DNA of 64,000 nt from Zunongwangia pacifica (GTDB taxonomy: Bacteria; Bacteroidota; Bacteroidia; Flavobacteriales; Flavobacteriaceae), in assembly GCF_023499215.1 (NCBI RefSeq), contig NZ_JAKHSK010000025.1:1-64000 (forward strand), written 5' to 3'. A program made the translations under genes and the position numbers. Under the pieces are notes generated by a model. It did not search any database. It saw only the letters and a list, made by a program, of their open reading frames with translations, and was not told where the DNA came from. This document shows positions 23,887 through 33,323 of the stretch, piece by piece. Positions within the stretch are counted from its first letter, which is position 1; each line of letters opens with the position of its first letter.

Positions 23887-25047
23887 ATGAAAAACCTATT
23901 TTATCTTTTTACAATCCTATTGTTTTTTTTAGGCTGTAAGCCTAATCGATCTGAATCTGATATCGCAATGTCTGATACAGTGACACTAGAAAATGAAAAA
24001 CCACAAAATCTAAAAGATGCTCTAAAAGGAAAATTTTTAATGGGTACCGCTCTTAATACCCGCCAAATAGAAGGGTTTAATCCAGCGGAAATGGAGGTTG
24101 TAAAAACGCATTTTAATTCTATTGTTGCAGAAAACTGTATGAAAAGTGGGCGTCTGGTACCGCGAAGGGATAATTATAATTTTGAGACTGCCGATAAATT
24201 TGTACAATTTGGCGAAGACCACAATATGGTTATTCACGGGCATACCCTGGTGTGGCATTCCCAAACCCCTCGCTGGTTTTTTAAAGATGATGCCGGTAAT
24301 GAGATCGATAGAGAAGAACTTACAAAACGTATTAAATCCCATATTAATACTGTAGTAGGTCGTTATAAGGGGCGCATAAAAACCTGGGATGTTGTAAACG
24401 AAGCAGTGTTGGATGATGGTTCTTTGCGTAAAAGCAAATTCTACAATTTACTGGGCGAAGATTTTATAAAAATAGCATTTGAAACAGCTCACGAGGCAGA
24501 TCCTAATGCTGAACTGTATTACAACGATTATTCAACGTCTATTCCAGAAAAGCGCGAAGGAATCGTACGTATGATCAAAAAACTACAGGCACAGGGAGTA
24601 CCTATTCATGGAGTTGGGATGCAGGGCCATGTAGGGATGGACTATCCTGAACTGGAAGAATTTGAAAAGACTATCGAAGCTTTTGCAGCTCTTGATTTGA
24701 AAGTAGCCGTTACCGAATTTGATATCACCGTGTTGCCTTCGCCATGGGAAAATCAGGGAGCAGAAATTTCAGCAAATTTTGAATATAAAGAAGAAATGAA
24801 TCCCTATCCCGATAAACTTCCCGATTCGGTAAATGTTGCTTTTAACAAGCGATGTCTCGACTTTTTTAAGCTCTTTTTAAAGCATCAGGATAAATTGGAT
24901 AAGATCACGATGTGGGGTGTTAATGATGGTAATTCCTGGAGAAATAACTGGCCTATAGGCGGGCGTACCGATTATCCATTATTATTTGATCGCCAAAACA
25001 AGCCAAAACCAATAGTGGGTAACCTTGTAGATTTAGCTACACAATAA
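23887..25047 (+). CDS. GH10 endo-1,4-beta-xylanase, lipoprotein
   Basis: 386 residues, a plain GH10 without accessory domain. Lipoprotein signal LFTILLFFLGC, then a linker and catalytic barrel from about residue 43 (ALKGKFLMGTALNTRQ). It shows MVIHGHTLVWHSQTPRWFF, TWDVVNEAVLDDG with acid/base E172, and VAVTEFDITVLP with nucleophile E277, plus MQGHVGMDYP and MWGVNDGNSW that line the active site. It lies 250 bases behind the xus operon terminator, so it probably has its own promoter. It likely degrades oligomers in the periplasm or at the surface; location cannot be settled from sequence. The pairing of two GH10 enzymes is common in xylan loci. Confidence 0.93.
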   Translation: MKNLFYLFTILLFFLGCKPNRSESDIAMSDTVTLENEKPQNLKDALKGKFLMGTALNTRQIEGFNPAEMEVVKTHFNSIVAENCMKSGRLVPRRDNYNFETADKFVQFGEDHNMVIHGHTLVWHSQTPRWFFKDDAGNEIDREELTKRIKSHINTVVGRYKGRIKTWDVVNEAVLDDGSLRKSKFYNLLGEDFIKIAFETAHEADPNAELYYNDYSTSIPEKREGIVRMIKKLQAQGVPIHGVGMQGHVGMDYPELEEFEKTIEAFAALDLKVAVTEFDITVLPSPWENQGAEISANFEYKEEMNPYPDKLPDSVNVAFNKRCLDFFKLFLKHQDKLDKITMWGVNDGNSWRNNWPIGGRTDYPLLFDRQNKPKPIVGNLVDLATQ

Positions 25048-25265
25048 TTTCCTCGAGAGACAATTCGGGCTGTTTTTAGTAAATGAATTAAACGTTTAGA
25101 GAACATTTTTCATTTATCTAAAATAGTCCGGTTGTCTTTTTTATAAATAGCGCTTTATTTTTAATGGTGCTGTTTATTTTGATATTTTGATGAATACCAT
25201 GTAGACTGTTTGTCAAATTGTTTATTTTAAATTAAAATATTGAAGTATAATTAAATTTCGTTAAC

Positions 25266-25308
25266 TTGTAGTCGATGAAACTACAACTATAAGTTGTTTT
25301 TAATCTTT
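25266..25308 (+). promoter_or_regulatory. hairpins upstream of the HTCS gene
   Basis: TTGTAGT-N7-ACTACAA (25266-25286) overlaps a second possible hairpin ACAACT-ATA-AGTTGT (about 25283-25297). The two are mutually exclusive. They may form alternative leader structures or an operator; no partner is known. Confidence 0.3.
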
Positions 25309-25340
25309 AAGGTCATTTTTTAGTTTCAAACTTTATCAAA

Positions 25341-28300
25341 ATGAGGGTGTATGACAAACCCATTACTCAGGTATTTTCTTTTAGTAGAAAACTTTTTATT
25401 CTTTTAATAGTTTATTTAACCCCTTTTGTTGGACAAACACAGGTAAGTAAACTTTTTACAACAGATTCAGAGATTTCCAGTAGCCTTATTAATCAAATTT
25501 ATCAGGATGATAAAGGGTATTTGTGGATAGCTACTGAAGATGGATTAAATAGATACGATGGGGCCAAGGTTACTATTTATAAGCAAAATGAAAACGATTC
25601 TACTTCGATTTTAAACAATTATGTGAAAAGCATATTTCAGGATAGAGCGGGTAAGCTTTATTTTGGCTTTTTTAACGGACTTCAGTATTACGATTATGCA
25701 ACCGAAGAATTTCACTATATCCCAATTTATATTGGGAATCATTATTTATATCGATCGCACGTCACCTCATTTGTACAGCGAAAAAATGGGGATATTCTTT
25801 TAAGTACTTCTGGGCAGGGCATTCTTAAAATAGAAGAGACCGAAGAAGGGCTGGCGGCCATACAAATCCCCAACTTATTACCAGATCAATATTTCGAAAG
25901 GATCTTTGAAGATGCGAAAGGGGATTTATGGGTGCTAAATCAATCACATGGGTTATATAGAATTAACAATAATAATCAGATAACAACATATTTTAAAGAC
26001 ACCACTCTCGAAACCTCTTTATCTTCAATTGCTCAGGGAAAAAACGATGATCTTTATGTGGGAAGCTTAACTAAAGGGCTCTTTAAGTATAACCATACTC
26101 AGGATGAATTTATTCAGATAGAAAATTCACAAAAACTTCCTGTAAAATCACTGTTAATAAATGCAGAGGCTGAAGTAATGGTGGGAACCGATGGGAAAGG
26201 ACTTTGGTTATACGATCCTGCGACAGATAAAATACAGGAAAACGATTTTAGTATTGCCAATTTTGATTTTACAAAAACTAAGATCCACTCCATAATTCAG
26301 GATGAAGCCAATAATTTTTGGTTGGGAATTTATCAAAAAGGCGCTTTACTGGTTCCCGATAAGGCCAATAACTTTGATTATATTGGTTACCAATCGGTTA
26401 AAAACAATATTATAGGCTCTAATAGTATCGCTTCTTTAATTAAGGACAATGAAGGTATTTTATGGGTTGGCACAGATGGGGATGGATTGTACGGGATTAA
26501 TAAAGATAAAGAACAAACATACCATATTGAAACCAAAAGACAACAGGGGTCTGTTAGTGTAATGAGTTTGTTTGAGGACTCTAATGATCAGGTATGGGTA
26601 GGCACTTATCTTAAAGGTCTCGCAAAATTGAACCGAAAATCCAAGAAACTTGATTTTATAAATGATTTTAAAGATGAGCAGGGCAACAGGGTAGAGCGTA
26701 TTTACAGCATTATTGAAGACGATCAGAAAAACCTCTGGATAGGCTCTTTAGGCTACGGTCTTTTTAAATATAATCTAGATAAAAAGGTCTTTGAAAACTA
26801 TAACGTTTTAGGGGATCAGCCCTATGAGAGAATTCAAAATAGATGGATTAATTGCCTTTTATACTCTGATACGAAGAGACTTTATATAGGGACCTACGAT
26901 GGACTTACGATTTTAGATGTCCAAAAAAGAAGTTTTAAAAATAAAGAAGGTAAAGATCATATTTTACGAAATAAAATCATTTATAATCTCTTTGAAGATG
27001 AAAAAGATGATTTGTGGATAGGTACCTCTGAAGGATTATATTTTAAACCTAAAAACGATACGATTACAAAAGTCTACCATACGACAGATGGTTTACCTAG
27101 CAACGTTATCTGCGCCATAGAACAAGATCTGGACAAGAATTTATGGATTAGTACTAACCATGGTATCGCAAAGCTCGAAAAAAATACGGAAGAATTTAAA
27201 AACTATTATTTTAGAGACGGACTTCAGGGGAATGAGTTTAATAAAAATGCTTCATTTTTTGACGAAGAAGGGAAATTATATTTCGGAAATACCAATGGGG
27301 TTACCTATTTTCAACCTTCACAAATAAAAGCATCGGGCAACGAGTTGGATTTAAGGATTACCGGATTTTACATTCAGGATCAACCTATAAAAAAGGGAAT
27401 GAAGTCTGGTAAATATTCAATTATAGCTCAGCCGATCATTGAAGCAGATACTATAGAACTTAATTATCGCGATAACGATTTTAGTATCGAGTTTTCTTCT
27501 TTTACTTTTCGCCATCAGGAATGGATTACCTATGCCTACGCGTTAAATTCAGATAGCTGGATAAAGCTAAGACCCGGGATAAATACTGTTACTTTTAACA
27601 ATTTAGAGCCGGGGACTTATACGTTTAAAGTAAAAGCGAAAGATATAGACGATTACTCTGGTGAAAAAAAACTAACTATTATTATTCATTCTCCCTGGTA
27701 TCTCTCCAGTTGGGCAAAACTTGGCTATTTCTTATTGTTTCTTGGGTTTACTTACGTAAGCGTTCAGGTTATTAAGAATAGACAAAATACGAAGAAAAAG
27801 TTATTGGAGCATGAACATGCCGAGCAGATCAACGAAGCCAAATTGCAGTTTTTAACCAATATTTCGCATGATTTAAAAACACCAATTACCTTAATTATTA
27901 ATCCTTTAAATCGATTGATAAAGACTGATGCTAGTGAAGATCGACAAAAGTTATATAAGGTGATGGAGCGAAATTCTGAAAGAATGATTCATCTTTTAAA
28001 TCAGCTTATCAATGCCCGTAAATTCGATCAGGGTCAGATTATATTGAAATTCAGGAAAACCGAGATTATTAGTTTTCTTAAAAATATCGTCGCTTTATTT
28101 GAAGATCAGATAGAAAGCAGGCGTATCGACTTTGAAATTCTGCATAGTGAAGAAGAATTATACGCGTATATCGATCCACGGCATTTCGATAAAATTATTC
28201 AAAATCTGGTTGCCAATGCCATAAAGTTTAGTCCGCATGGAGGTAATATTCAGGTAAAAATTTCTACGAATGAGCAATGGAACCGTTTTGAAATTTCTAT

Positions 28301-29411
28301 TAAGGACAATGGGATAGGTATAAAAGAAAAGGATATCAAAAATATTTTTAACCGATTTTATCGAATTTCAGGCGATAATCAAAGACAGTTTGAAGGTACG
28401 GGAATAGGCTTGCATCTCACAAAATCTATTGCAGAACTTCATCATGGTACGGTAAGCGCAAAAAATAATCTAGATCAGCCCGGTTGTACTTTTGTAATTA
28501 CTGCCCCACTGGGAAAAGATCATTTAAATGAAGATGATATTGTTTCAGAATCACAATTAAGTGGGGAAAGCGCTTCCTATACAGAAAGTATATCTTACAT
28601 TGGAACTGAAGAACCTATAGAAGACTCTACTTCTAAGAAAGAAATACATACGCTATTTATTGTCGATGATGATGCCGAGATTAGGAATTATATAGCTTCA
28701 GAATTAAAAAGTTCGTACAACGTAAAAACATTCTCCAGCGCGAAAACGGCTTTTCCAGAGGTGGCTAAAAATCCACCAGATTTAATAATCAGTGATGTTG
28801 TTATGCCCGAAATGGACGGTATCTCATTTACCAGAAAAATTAAAAAGAATATTTACATAAATCATGTTCCCGTTATTCTTTTAACCGGTAAAACCGATAA
28901 AGAAACCAATATCGAAGGTTTAGAGATTGGTGTAGATGCGTACATCAATAAGCCGTTTAATATTGAAATTCTACGAAAAACAGTTAGAAATCTAATTAAA
29001 AACAGGGCTTTACTTAAAAATACATATACAGGAAATCAATTACAGGAAGATAAGATTAAGAAAATAGAATTGAAATCTGGAGACCAGGCACTCTTAGAGA
29101 AATTTATGGAGGTTGTAAATAAAAATATAGGGAATTCAGATTTAAATGTCGAGATGCTGGCCGGGGAATTGGGGATTAGCCGTGTGCATTTATACCGAAA
29201 ATTAAAGCAACTCACCAACCAGTCTGCCGGAGAATTAATTACAAATATCAGGCTTAAGCAGGCGGCAAATTTAATCATTTCAAGTACCACCAATATTTCT
29301 GAAGTTGCCTATGCTGTAGGTTTTACAAGCACTTCAAAATTTTCCACAAAGTTTAAAGATTTATATGGAATGACTCCCAGTAATTATCGCAAGAAACATT
29401 TACAGGTTTAG
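25341..29411 (+). CDS. hybrid two-component system (HTCS) sensor-regulator of the xylan locus
   Basis: 1356 residues. Signal peptide (LFILLIVYLTPFVGQTQ), then about 14 two-component propeller repeats (YLWIATEDGLNRYDG, LWVGTDGDGLYGINK, LWIGTSEGLYF) to near residue 680, a Y_Y_Y domain, one membrane segment near 790-810, HisKA with NISHDLKTPI (H843), HATPase (NLVANAIKFSPHGG; DNGIGI; GTGIGLHL), a receiver (FIVDDDAE; phosphorylated D1152 in SDVVMPEMDG) and AraC HTH (LGISRVHLYRKL; AYAVGFTSTSKFSTKF). It is the usual activator of polysaccharide loci, sensing oligosaccharides in the periplasm; here xylo-oligomers are inferred from the neighbours. Length is typical of the family. Confidence 0.95.
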   Translation: MRVYDKPITQVFSFSRKLFILLIVYLTPFVGQTQVSKLFTTDSEISSSLINQIYQDDKGYLWIATEDGLNRYDGAKVTIYKQNENDSTSILNNYVKSIFQDRAGKLYFGFFNGLQYYDYATEEFHYIPIYIGNHYLYRSHVTSFVQRKNGDILLSTSGQGILKIEETEEGLAAIQIPNLLPDQYFERIFEDAKGDLWVLNQSHGLYRINNNNQITTYFKDTTLETSLSSIAQGKNDDLYVGSLTKGLFKYNHTQDEFIQIENSQKLPVKSLLINAEAEVMVGTDGKGLWLYDPATDKIQENDFSIANFDFTKTKIHSIIQDEANNFWLGIYQKGALLVPDKANNFDYIGYQSVKNNIIGSNSIASLIKDNEGILWVGTDGDGLYGINKDKEQTYHIETKRQQGSVSVMSLFEDSNDQVWVGTYLKGLAKLNRKSKKLDFINDFKDEQGNRVERIYSIIEDDQKNLWIGSLGYGLFKYNLDKKVFENYNVLGDQPYERIQNRWINCLLYSDTKRLYIGTYDGLTILDVQKRSFKNKEGKDHILRNKIIYNLFEDEKDDLWIGTSEGLYFKPKNDTITKVYHTTDGLPSNVICAIEQDLDKNLWISTNHGIAKLEKNTEEFKNYYFRDGLQGNEFNKNASFFDEEGKLYFGNTNGVTYFQPSQIKASGNELDLRITGFYIQDQPIKKGMKSGKYSIIAQPIIEADTIELNYRDNDFSIEFSSFTFRHQEWITYAYALNSDSWIKLRPGINTVTFNNLEPGTYTFKVKAKDIDDYSGEKKLTIIIHSPWYLSSWAKLGYFLLFLGFTYVSVQVIKNRQNTKKKLLEHEHAEQINEAKLQFLTNISHDLKTPITLIINPLNRLIKTDASEDRQKLYKVMERNSERMIHLLNQLINARKFDQGQIILKFRKTEIISFLKNIVALFEDQIESRRIDFEILHSEEELYAYIDPRHFDKIIQNLVANAIKFSPHGGNIQVKISTNEQWNRFEISIKDNGIGIKEKDIKNIFNRFYRISGDNQRQFEGTGIGLHLTKSIAELHHGTVSAKNNLDQPGCTFVITAPLGKDHLNEDDIVSESQLSGESASYTESISYIGTEEPIEDSTSKKEIHTLFIVDDDAEIRNYIASELKSSYNVKTFSSAKTAFPEVAKNPPDLIISDVVMPEMDGISFTRKIKKNIYINHVPVILLTGKTDKETNIEGLEIGVDAYINKPFNIEILRKTVRNLIKNRALLKNTYTGNQLQEDKIKKIELKSGDQALLEKFMEVVNKNIGNSDLNVEMLAGELGISRVHLYRKLKQLTNQSAGELITNIRLKQAANLIISSTTNISEVAYAVGFTSTSKFSTKFKDLYGMTPSNYRKKHLQV

Positions 29412-29473
29412 GAGGTCGTAAAGAATTTTTTTTCGATATTTTTAGCGGAATTTTTTTCGACTTTAAATAAACG

Positions 29474-30259
29474 ATGAATAGACTTGTTGAAGGTATACTG
29501 ATTTTAATAGTTATTGCCGGGGTGTTAATTTATAGGATCACCAGGAAGAAGAAAAAGAAAATCGATCCATTTCCGGCAAACTGGCACCAATTACTTTTAG
29601 ATCATGTAAAGTTTTATGCCGAATTGAATGCGGCGGAGCAAAAGAGATTTCAACGTCGCATTATGCTATTTCTAAGTGAAGTTTACATCGAAAGTGTATC
29701 GTTTGAGTTAGAAGACCTAGATCGTATTTTGGTAGCTTCGAGTGCCGTTATCCCGGTTTTTGGCTTTGAAAAATGGTGTTATTCTAATTTAAGCACGGTG
29801 ATTTTGTATCCAGATCACTTTAATAAAAATCTTGTTTTTGAAAATAGCGGTGAAGATAAAATCGTGATGGGACTTGTAGGTAGTGGCAGGTTTGAGCATC
29901 AAATGATCCTTTCCCGCCGAGCCCTGCACGAGGGTTTTGATAGGCATAACGATCGTTTAAATACCGGCATTCACGAATTTGTTCACCTAATAGATAAGGT
30001 AGACGGAGTAACAGATGGGATGCCCGAGCGATTGCTGAAACAGGCCTATATCATTCCGTGGCTTAAAATGGTACATAAAGAAATGGAAGCCATCAATGCA
30101 AACGAATCTGATATTCGGAGTTATGGAGGGACTAATGAAGCCGAATTTCTGGCGACTGCAAGTGAGTATTTCTTCGAAAATCCCCGGCTAATGCAGCGTA
30201 AGCACCCCGATTTATATAATATGCTACATGATTGCTTTTTCCCTAACGAAAAACAGTAA
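29474..30259 (+). CDS. MtfA-like M90 zinc metallopeptidase, membrane-anchored
   Basis: 261 residues. One N-terminal membrane helix (ILILIVIAGVLIYRI) is followed by a Lys-rich stretch and a soluble domain. HEFVH (residues 167-171) is the zinc-binding HExxH, and EAEFLATASEYFFENP supplies the third ligand region, as in MtfA (Mlc titration factor A, DUF980). In E. coli MtfA interacts with the glucose repressor Mlc and has peptidase activity. Here the partner is unknown. The N-terminal anchor is common in Bacteroidota versions. It stands alone between the HTCS and the arsenic operon. Confidence 0.85.
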   Translation: MNRLVEGILILIVIAGVLIYRITRKKKKKIDPFPANWHQLLLDHVKFYAELNAAEQKRFQRRIMLFLSEVYIESVSFELEDLDRILVASSAVIPVFGFEKWCYSNLSTVILYPDHFNKNLVFENSGEDKIVMGLVGSGRFEHQMILSRRALHEGFDRHNDRLNTGIHEFVHLIDKVDGVTDGMPERLLKQAYIIPWLKMVHKEMEAINANESDIRSYGGTNEAEFLATASEYFFENPRLMQRKHPDLYNMLHDCFFPNEKQ

Positions 30260-30347
30260 AAGCGTACAGAGAATCCCCAGATAAATCTCAGATTATTTAT
30301 TAAATAGCATAATATGTTGTATCGTATTTTTTAGAATCAATTATATT

Positions 30348-30387
30348 ATCGTAATATTGCAATGAAATTTAATCGTAATATTACGAT
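30348..30387. promoter_or_regulatory. ArsR-type operator pair upstream of the arsenic operon
   Basis: A perfect 16-bp palindrome, ATCGTAATATTACGAT, lies at 30372-30387, with an imperfect copy 24 bases upstream at 30348-30363. TAATATTG (30352-30359) resembles a -7 box. The sites resemble ArsR/SmtB-family operators, but no ArsR gene is nearby. Confidence 0.55.
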
Positions 30388-30402
30388 GATAAATTAGTGA
30401 TT

Positions 30403-30888
30403 ATGAAATTGTCTGAAATAAAGCACATTTTAAAAGAAAAGGAAACTATAGTTTTTCAGTTGCCTGATGGTAGTTTAGTGCCATCTCATTTTCATGTTAC
30501 TGAAATTGGTCGGGTAGAAAAGAAATTTATAGACTGTGGGGGTACAGTAAGAGATGAGTCTAAGGCTAGCTTTCAATTATGGGAGGCCGATGATTACGAT
30601 CACCGTTTGCATCCAGAGAAATTACTCTCGATTATAGAACTTTCAGAAAAAGTTTTGCATTTAGATAAAGACGCCGAAATAGAGGTAGAGTACCAGGGAA
30701 GTACGATTGGAAAATATGATCTCGAATTTAATGAAGATCGTTTTTTACTGGTAAATAAATTTACCACCTGCCTTGCTATGGATCAATGCGGTATTTCAGA
30801 AAATCCCAAAGAGAAGACAAAAAAGAGTTTAAGAGCACTTAGTGCTACGGCAACTAACACCTGCGCTCCGGGATCTGGTTGTTGTTAA
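30403..30888 (+). CDS. DUF6428-like protein of the arsenic operon
   Basis: 161 residues from ATG 30403, with an in-frame GTG 6 bases upstream. The protein begins MKLSEIKHILKEKETIVFQL and contains PSHFHVTEIG, a His pair, then FIDCGGTVRDESKASFQLWE. The tail is cysteine-rich and ends CAPGSGCC. This protein type, often labelled DUF6428, recurs next to arsC and ACR3 in Bacteroidota. The His and Cys residues make metal or arsenite binding plausible, but no activity is known. It is the first gene after the palindromic operators, 18 bases ahead of arsC. Confidence 0.75.
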   Translation: MKLSEIKHILKEKETIVFQLPDGSLVPSHFHVTEIGRVEKKFIDCGGTVRDESKASFQLWEADDYDHRLHPEKLLSIIELSEKVLHLDKDAEIEVEYQGSTIGKYDLEFNEDRFLLVNKFTTCLAMDQCGISENPKEKTKKSLRALSATATNTCAPGSGCC

Positions 30889-30906
30889 TTAAAATAGGTG
30901 CAAAAA

Positions 30907-31530
30907 ATGTACAATGCGATCCAAAAATTTATAGCGTCTTTAGATACTACTGCCATTAGTGAAGACCGAAAAAAGGCTTTAAATGTTTTTGTTTCTTTTC
31001 TAACTGAAAAACTACAAAAAAGAGAACCGATAAACCTTAATTTTATATGTACGCATAATTCCAGGAGAAGCCATTTTTCGCAGATATGGGCTCAAACCAT
31101 ATCCGAATTTTTAGGGATTAAAAGTATTAAATCGTATTCTGGCGGAACTGAAGCTACAGCGGTATATCCTTCCGTATTAAAAGCTTTTCAAAGTGTAGGT
31201 TTTGCTGTAGGGCAACTTTCAGAAAATGAAAATCCTGTTTCATTTTTAAAGTTTGCCGAAGATACTTTACCAATACTATGCTTTTCTAAACTTTATGATC
31301 ACCCTTTTAATCCAAAGAAGAATTTCGTAGCGGTAATGACGTGCTCCCAGGCTAATGAAGCCTGTCCTTTTGTACCGGGAGCTGAAGCCCGAATCTCTTT
31401 TACGTTTGAAGACCCTAAAATAAGTGATGGTACACCACAGGAATTAGAAAAATATCAGGAGAAAAGCAAAGAAATCGCTACAGACCTTCTTTATGTATTC
31501 AGCAAAGCAAAAGAACTTTCAAATTACTAA
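30907..31530 (+). CDS. arsC: arsenate reductase, low-molecular-weight phosphatase type
   Basis: 207 residues from ATG 30907; a GTG at 30898 is in frame. The P-loop CTHNSRRSHFSQ near residue 48 is the CX5R motif of thioredoxin-type ArsC and LMW-PTP folds. An N-terminal helix extension of about 40 residues precedes it, as in the Bacteroidota form. Later segments YSGGTEATAVYPSVLKAFQS and FVAVMTCSQANEACPFVPGA carry the additional cysteines expected to relay electrons. It reduces arsenate to arsenite, which the adjacent ACR3 exports. The stop abuts the next gene with no spacer. Confidence 0.88.
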   Translation: MYNAIQKFIASLDTTAISEDRKKALNVFVSFLTEKLQKREPINLNFICTHNSRRSHFSQIWAQTISEFLGIKSIKSYSGGTEATAVYPSVLKAFQSVGFAVGQLSENENPVSFLKFAEDTLPILCFSKLYDHPFNPKKNFVAVMTCSQANEACPFVPGAEARISFTFEDPKISDGTPQELEKYQEKSKEIATDLLYVFSKAKELSNY

Positions 31531-32583
31531 ATGATGAAAAAGAAACTGAGTTTTCTGGATAGTTATCTTACGCTCTGGATTTTTATTGCCATGGCAGTAG
31601 GGGTAGGCCTGGGGTATTATTTTCCTGCCGTACCCAAAGCTATCAACTCTTACAGTTCTGGCTCTACGAATATTCTTATCGCTGTAGGGCTTATTTTAAT
31701 GATGTACCCACCTTTGGCCAAAGTAGATTATAAAATGCTTCCCAAGGTGTTTCAGAATGTGAAGATCTTAAGCATATCGGTGATTTTAAACTGGATCATA
31801 GGCCCTGTTTTAATGTTTTCCTTAGCGCTTTTATTTTTGGGAGATCATCCTGAATATATGACGGGTTTAATTTTAATTGGCTTGGCACGTTGTATCGCGA
31901 TGGTTTTGGTATGGAACGATCTTGCCGGCGGAAGTAAAGAATATGGCGCGGGACTGGTAGCTTTAAACAGTATATTTCAGGTTTTTGGCTATTCTTTTTA
32001 TGCCTGGTTATTTATAACAAAATTGCCGCCATATTTTGGTTACCAGGGGAGCATAGTCGATATTTCTATAGCCACTATTGCAGAGAGTGTGGCGATTTAT
32101 CTGGGCATTCCGTTTTTAATGGGGATTGTAAGCAGGTTACTTTTGGTGAAGCTGAAAGGGGAAAAATGGTATTCAGAAAAATTTATCCCCAAAATATCCA
32201 AAATCACCTTAATCGCCTTGCTTTTTACCATTGTGGTGATGTTTAGTTTAAAAGGAAATTTAATTGTAGAGATACCTAAAGATGTGGTGCTTATTGCCAT
32301 TCCTTTAATGGTGTATTTCGCTTTGATGTTTTTAATTGGATTTATAGCCAGTAGGTGGGCAGGTGCAAAATACGATGAAAACGCGGCAATTTCTTTTACT
32401 GCGGCGGGGAATAACTTCGAACTTGCCATAGCCGTCGCCATAGCGGTATTTGGATTAAATTCTGGGCAGGCGTTTGTGGGGATTGTGGGACCATTAATCG
32501 AAGTGCCGGCACTTATCCTTTTAGTAAGCGTCTCTTTTTGGCTACGGGAGAAATTTTATCGTAACTCAGCTATGCAATCCTAG
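31531..32583 (+). CDS. arsB: ACR3-family arsenite efflux permease
   Basis: 350 residues with about ten membrane segments, starting [19 protein letters not shown]. The segment [20 protein letters not shown] holds the conserved Cys of ACR3 transporters, and [20 protein letters not shown] is the second signature. It exports arsenite across the cytoplasmic membrane. It directly follows arsC (zero spacer) in one operon controlled from the palindromes at 30348-30387. The gene is also called acr3. Confidence 0.93.
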   Translation: MMKKKLSFLDSYLTLWIFIAMAVGVGLGYYFPAVPKAINSYSSGSTNILIAVGLILMMYPPLAKVDYKMLPKVFQNVKILSISVILNWIIGPVLMFSLALLFLGDHPEYMTGLILIGLARCIAMVLVWNDLAGGSKEYGAGLVALNSIFQVFGYSFYAWLFITKLPPYFGYQGSIVDISIATIAESVAIYLGIPFLMGIVSRLLLVKLKGEKWYSEKFIPKISKITLIALLFTIVVMFSLKGNLIVEIPKDVVLIAIPLMVYFALMFLIGFIASRWAGAKYDENAAISFTAAGNNFELAIAVAIAVFGLNSGQAFVGIVGPLIEVPALILLVSVSFWLREKFYRNSAMQS

Positions 32584-32674
32584 CCGATATTAGAGGAATT
32601 TTGAATCAATTTTAACCTAATATTAGACTGGCGGTATTTTTTCTTTTATACCTTTAAAATAAAGCCTGAAAATT

Positions 32675-33280
32675 ATGAATGAAGATTACCAAAAAGGATT
32701 GGTCCTTAATATACCTGTGAAATTGCCTTATGCCGTTTTAGAAAAGGTGATTGAAGAGAAATTACAGGAAGATGATGATGAGGAAAATGGAATAGCAGAG
32801 TATGCTGAGGTAAAATTTGCCTGGTTGGAGAAAAATCCTGAGGTTGATTATGATATTACACTGGGTTTGCGCTTAAAAGCCAAAACATTTTTATTTAAAA
32901 ATAAAGAATTAGAGCTTAAGATTCATCTTAAGTTTCATTTCGATCCCGTAACCAATCAATTTTCGCTGGAAGATTATGAGGCTGTAGGGGAAAATCAGAA
33001 TAAAATAATGAATAAGATTGTTCAGGTGATTCTAAATAAATTTCTTCAGAAGAAGGTATTGCAGAAATCGCGACAAAATCTTTCAGAAAAATTACAGCAG
33101 GAATTGACCAAAATCAATGCAAAACTTAAAGAAAATAATCAACCAACTGAAGGATTACTGGTGGATGCGCAGCTCGATCAGCTTAACATATCTCATTTTG
33201 AATTCGCGCCGCAAGAAGTTTATATTTACTTAAGTCTTACCGGTGAGGCCGCCATGGAAGTGACAAAAATACCGGAATAA
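32675..33280 (+). CDS. DUF4403-like protein, cytoplasmic
   Basis: 201 residues without signal peptide. It begins MNEDYQKGLVLNIPVKLPYA, contains long alternating strands (LGLRLKAKTFLFKNKELELK, then IHLKFHFDPVTNQF) and an amphipathic helix LQKKVLQKSRQNLSEKLQQE, then LLVDAQLDQLNISHFEFAPQ. The pattern resembles DUF4403/TULIP-like lipid-binding folds, but the match is by eye only. It is transcribed alone after the arsenic operon and converges with the Nudix regulator gene. The role is unknown. Confidence 0.6.
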   Translation: MNEDYQKGLVLNIPVKLPYAVLEKVIEEKLQEDDDEENGIAEYAEVKFAWLEKNPEVDYDITLGLRLKAKTFLFKNKELELKIHLKFHFDPVTNQFSLEDYEAVGENQNKIMNKIVQVILNKFLQKKVLQKSRQNLSEKLQQELTKINAKLKENNQPTEGLLVDAQLDQLNISHFEFAPQEVYIYLSLTGEAAMEVTKIPE

Positions 33281-33323
33281 AGGTTTCTTGAGAAACTAAC
33301 TTTAAACGATCAAACTTTAAACT

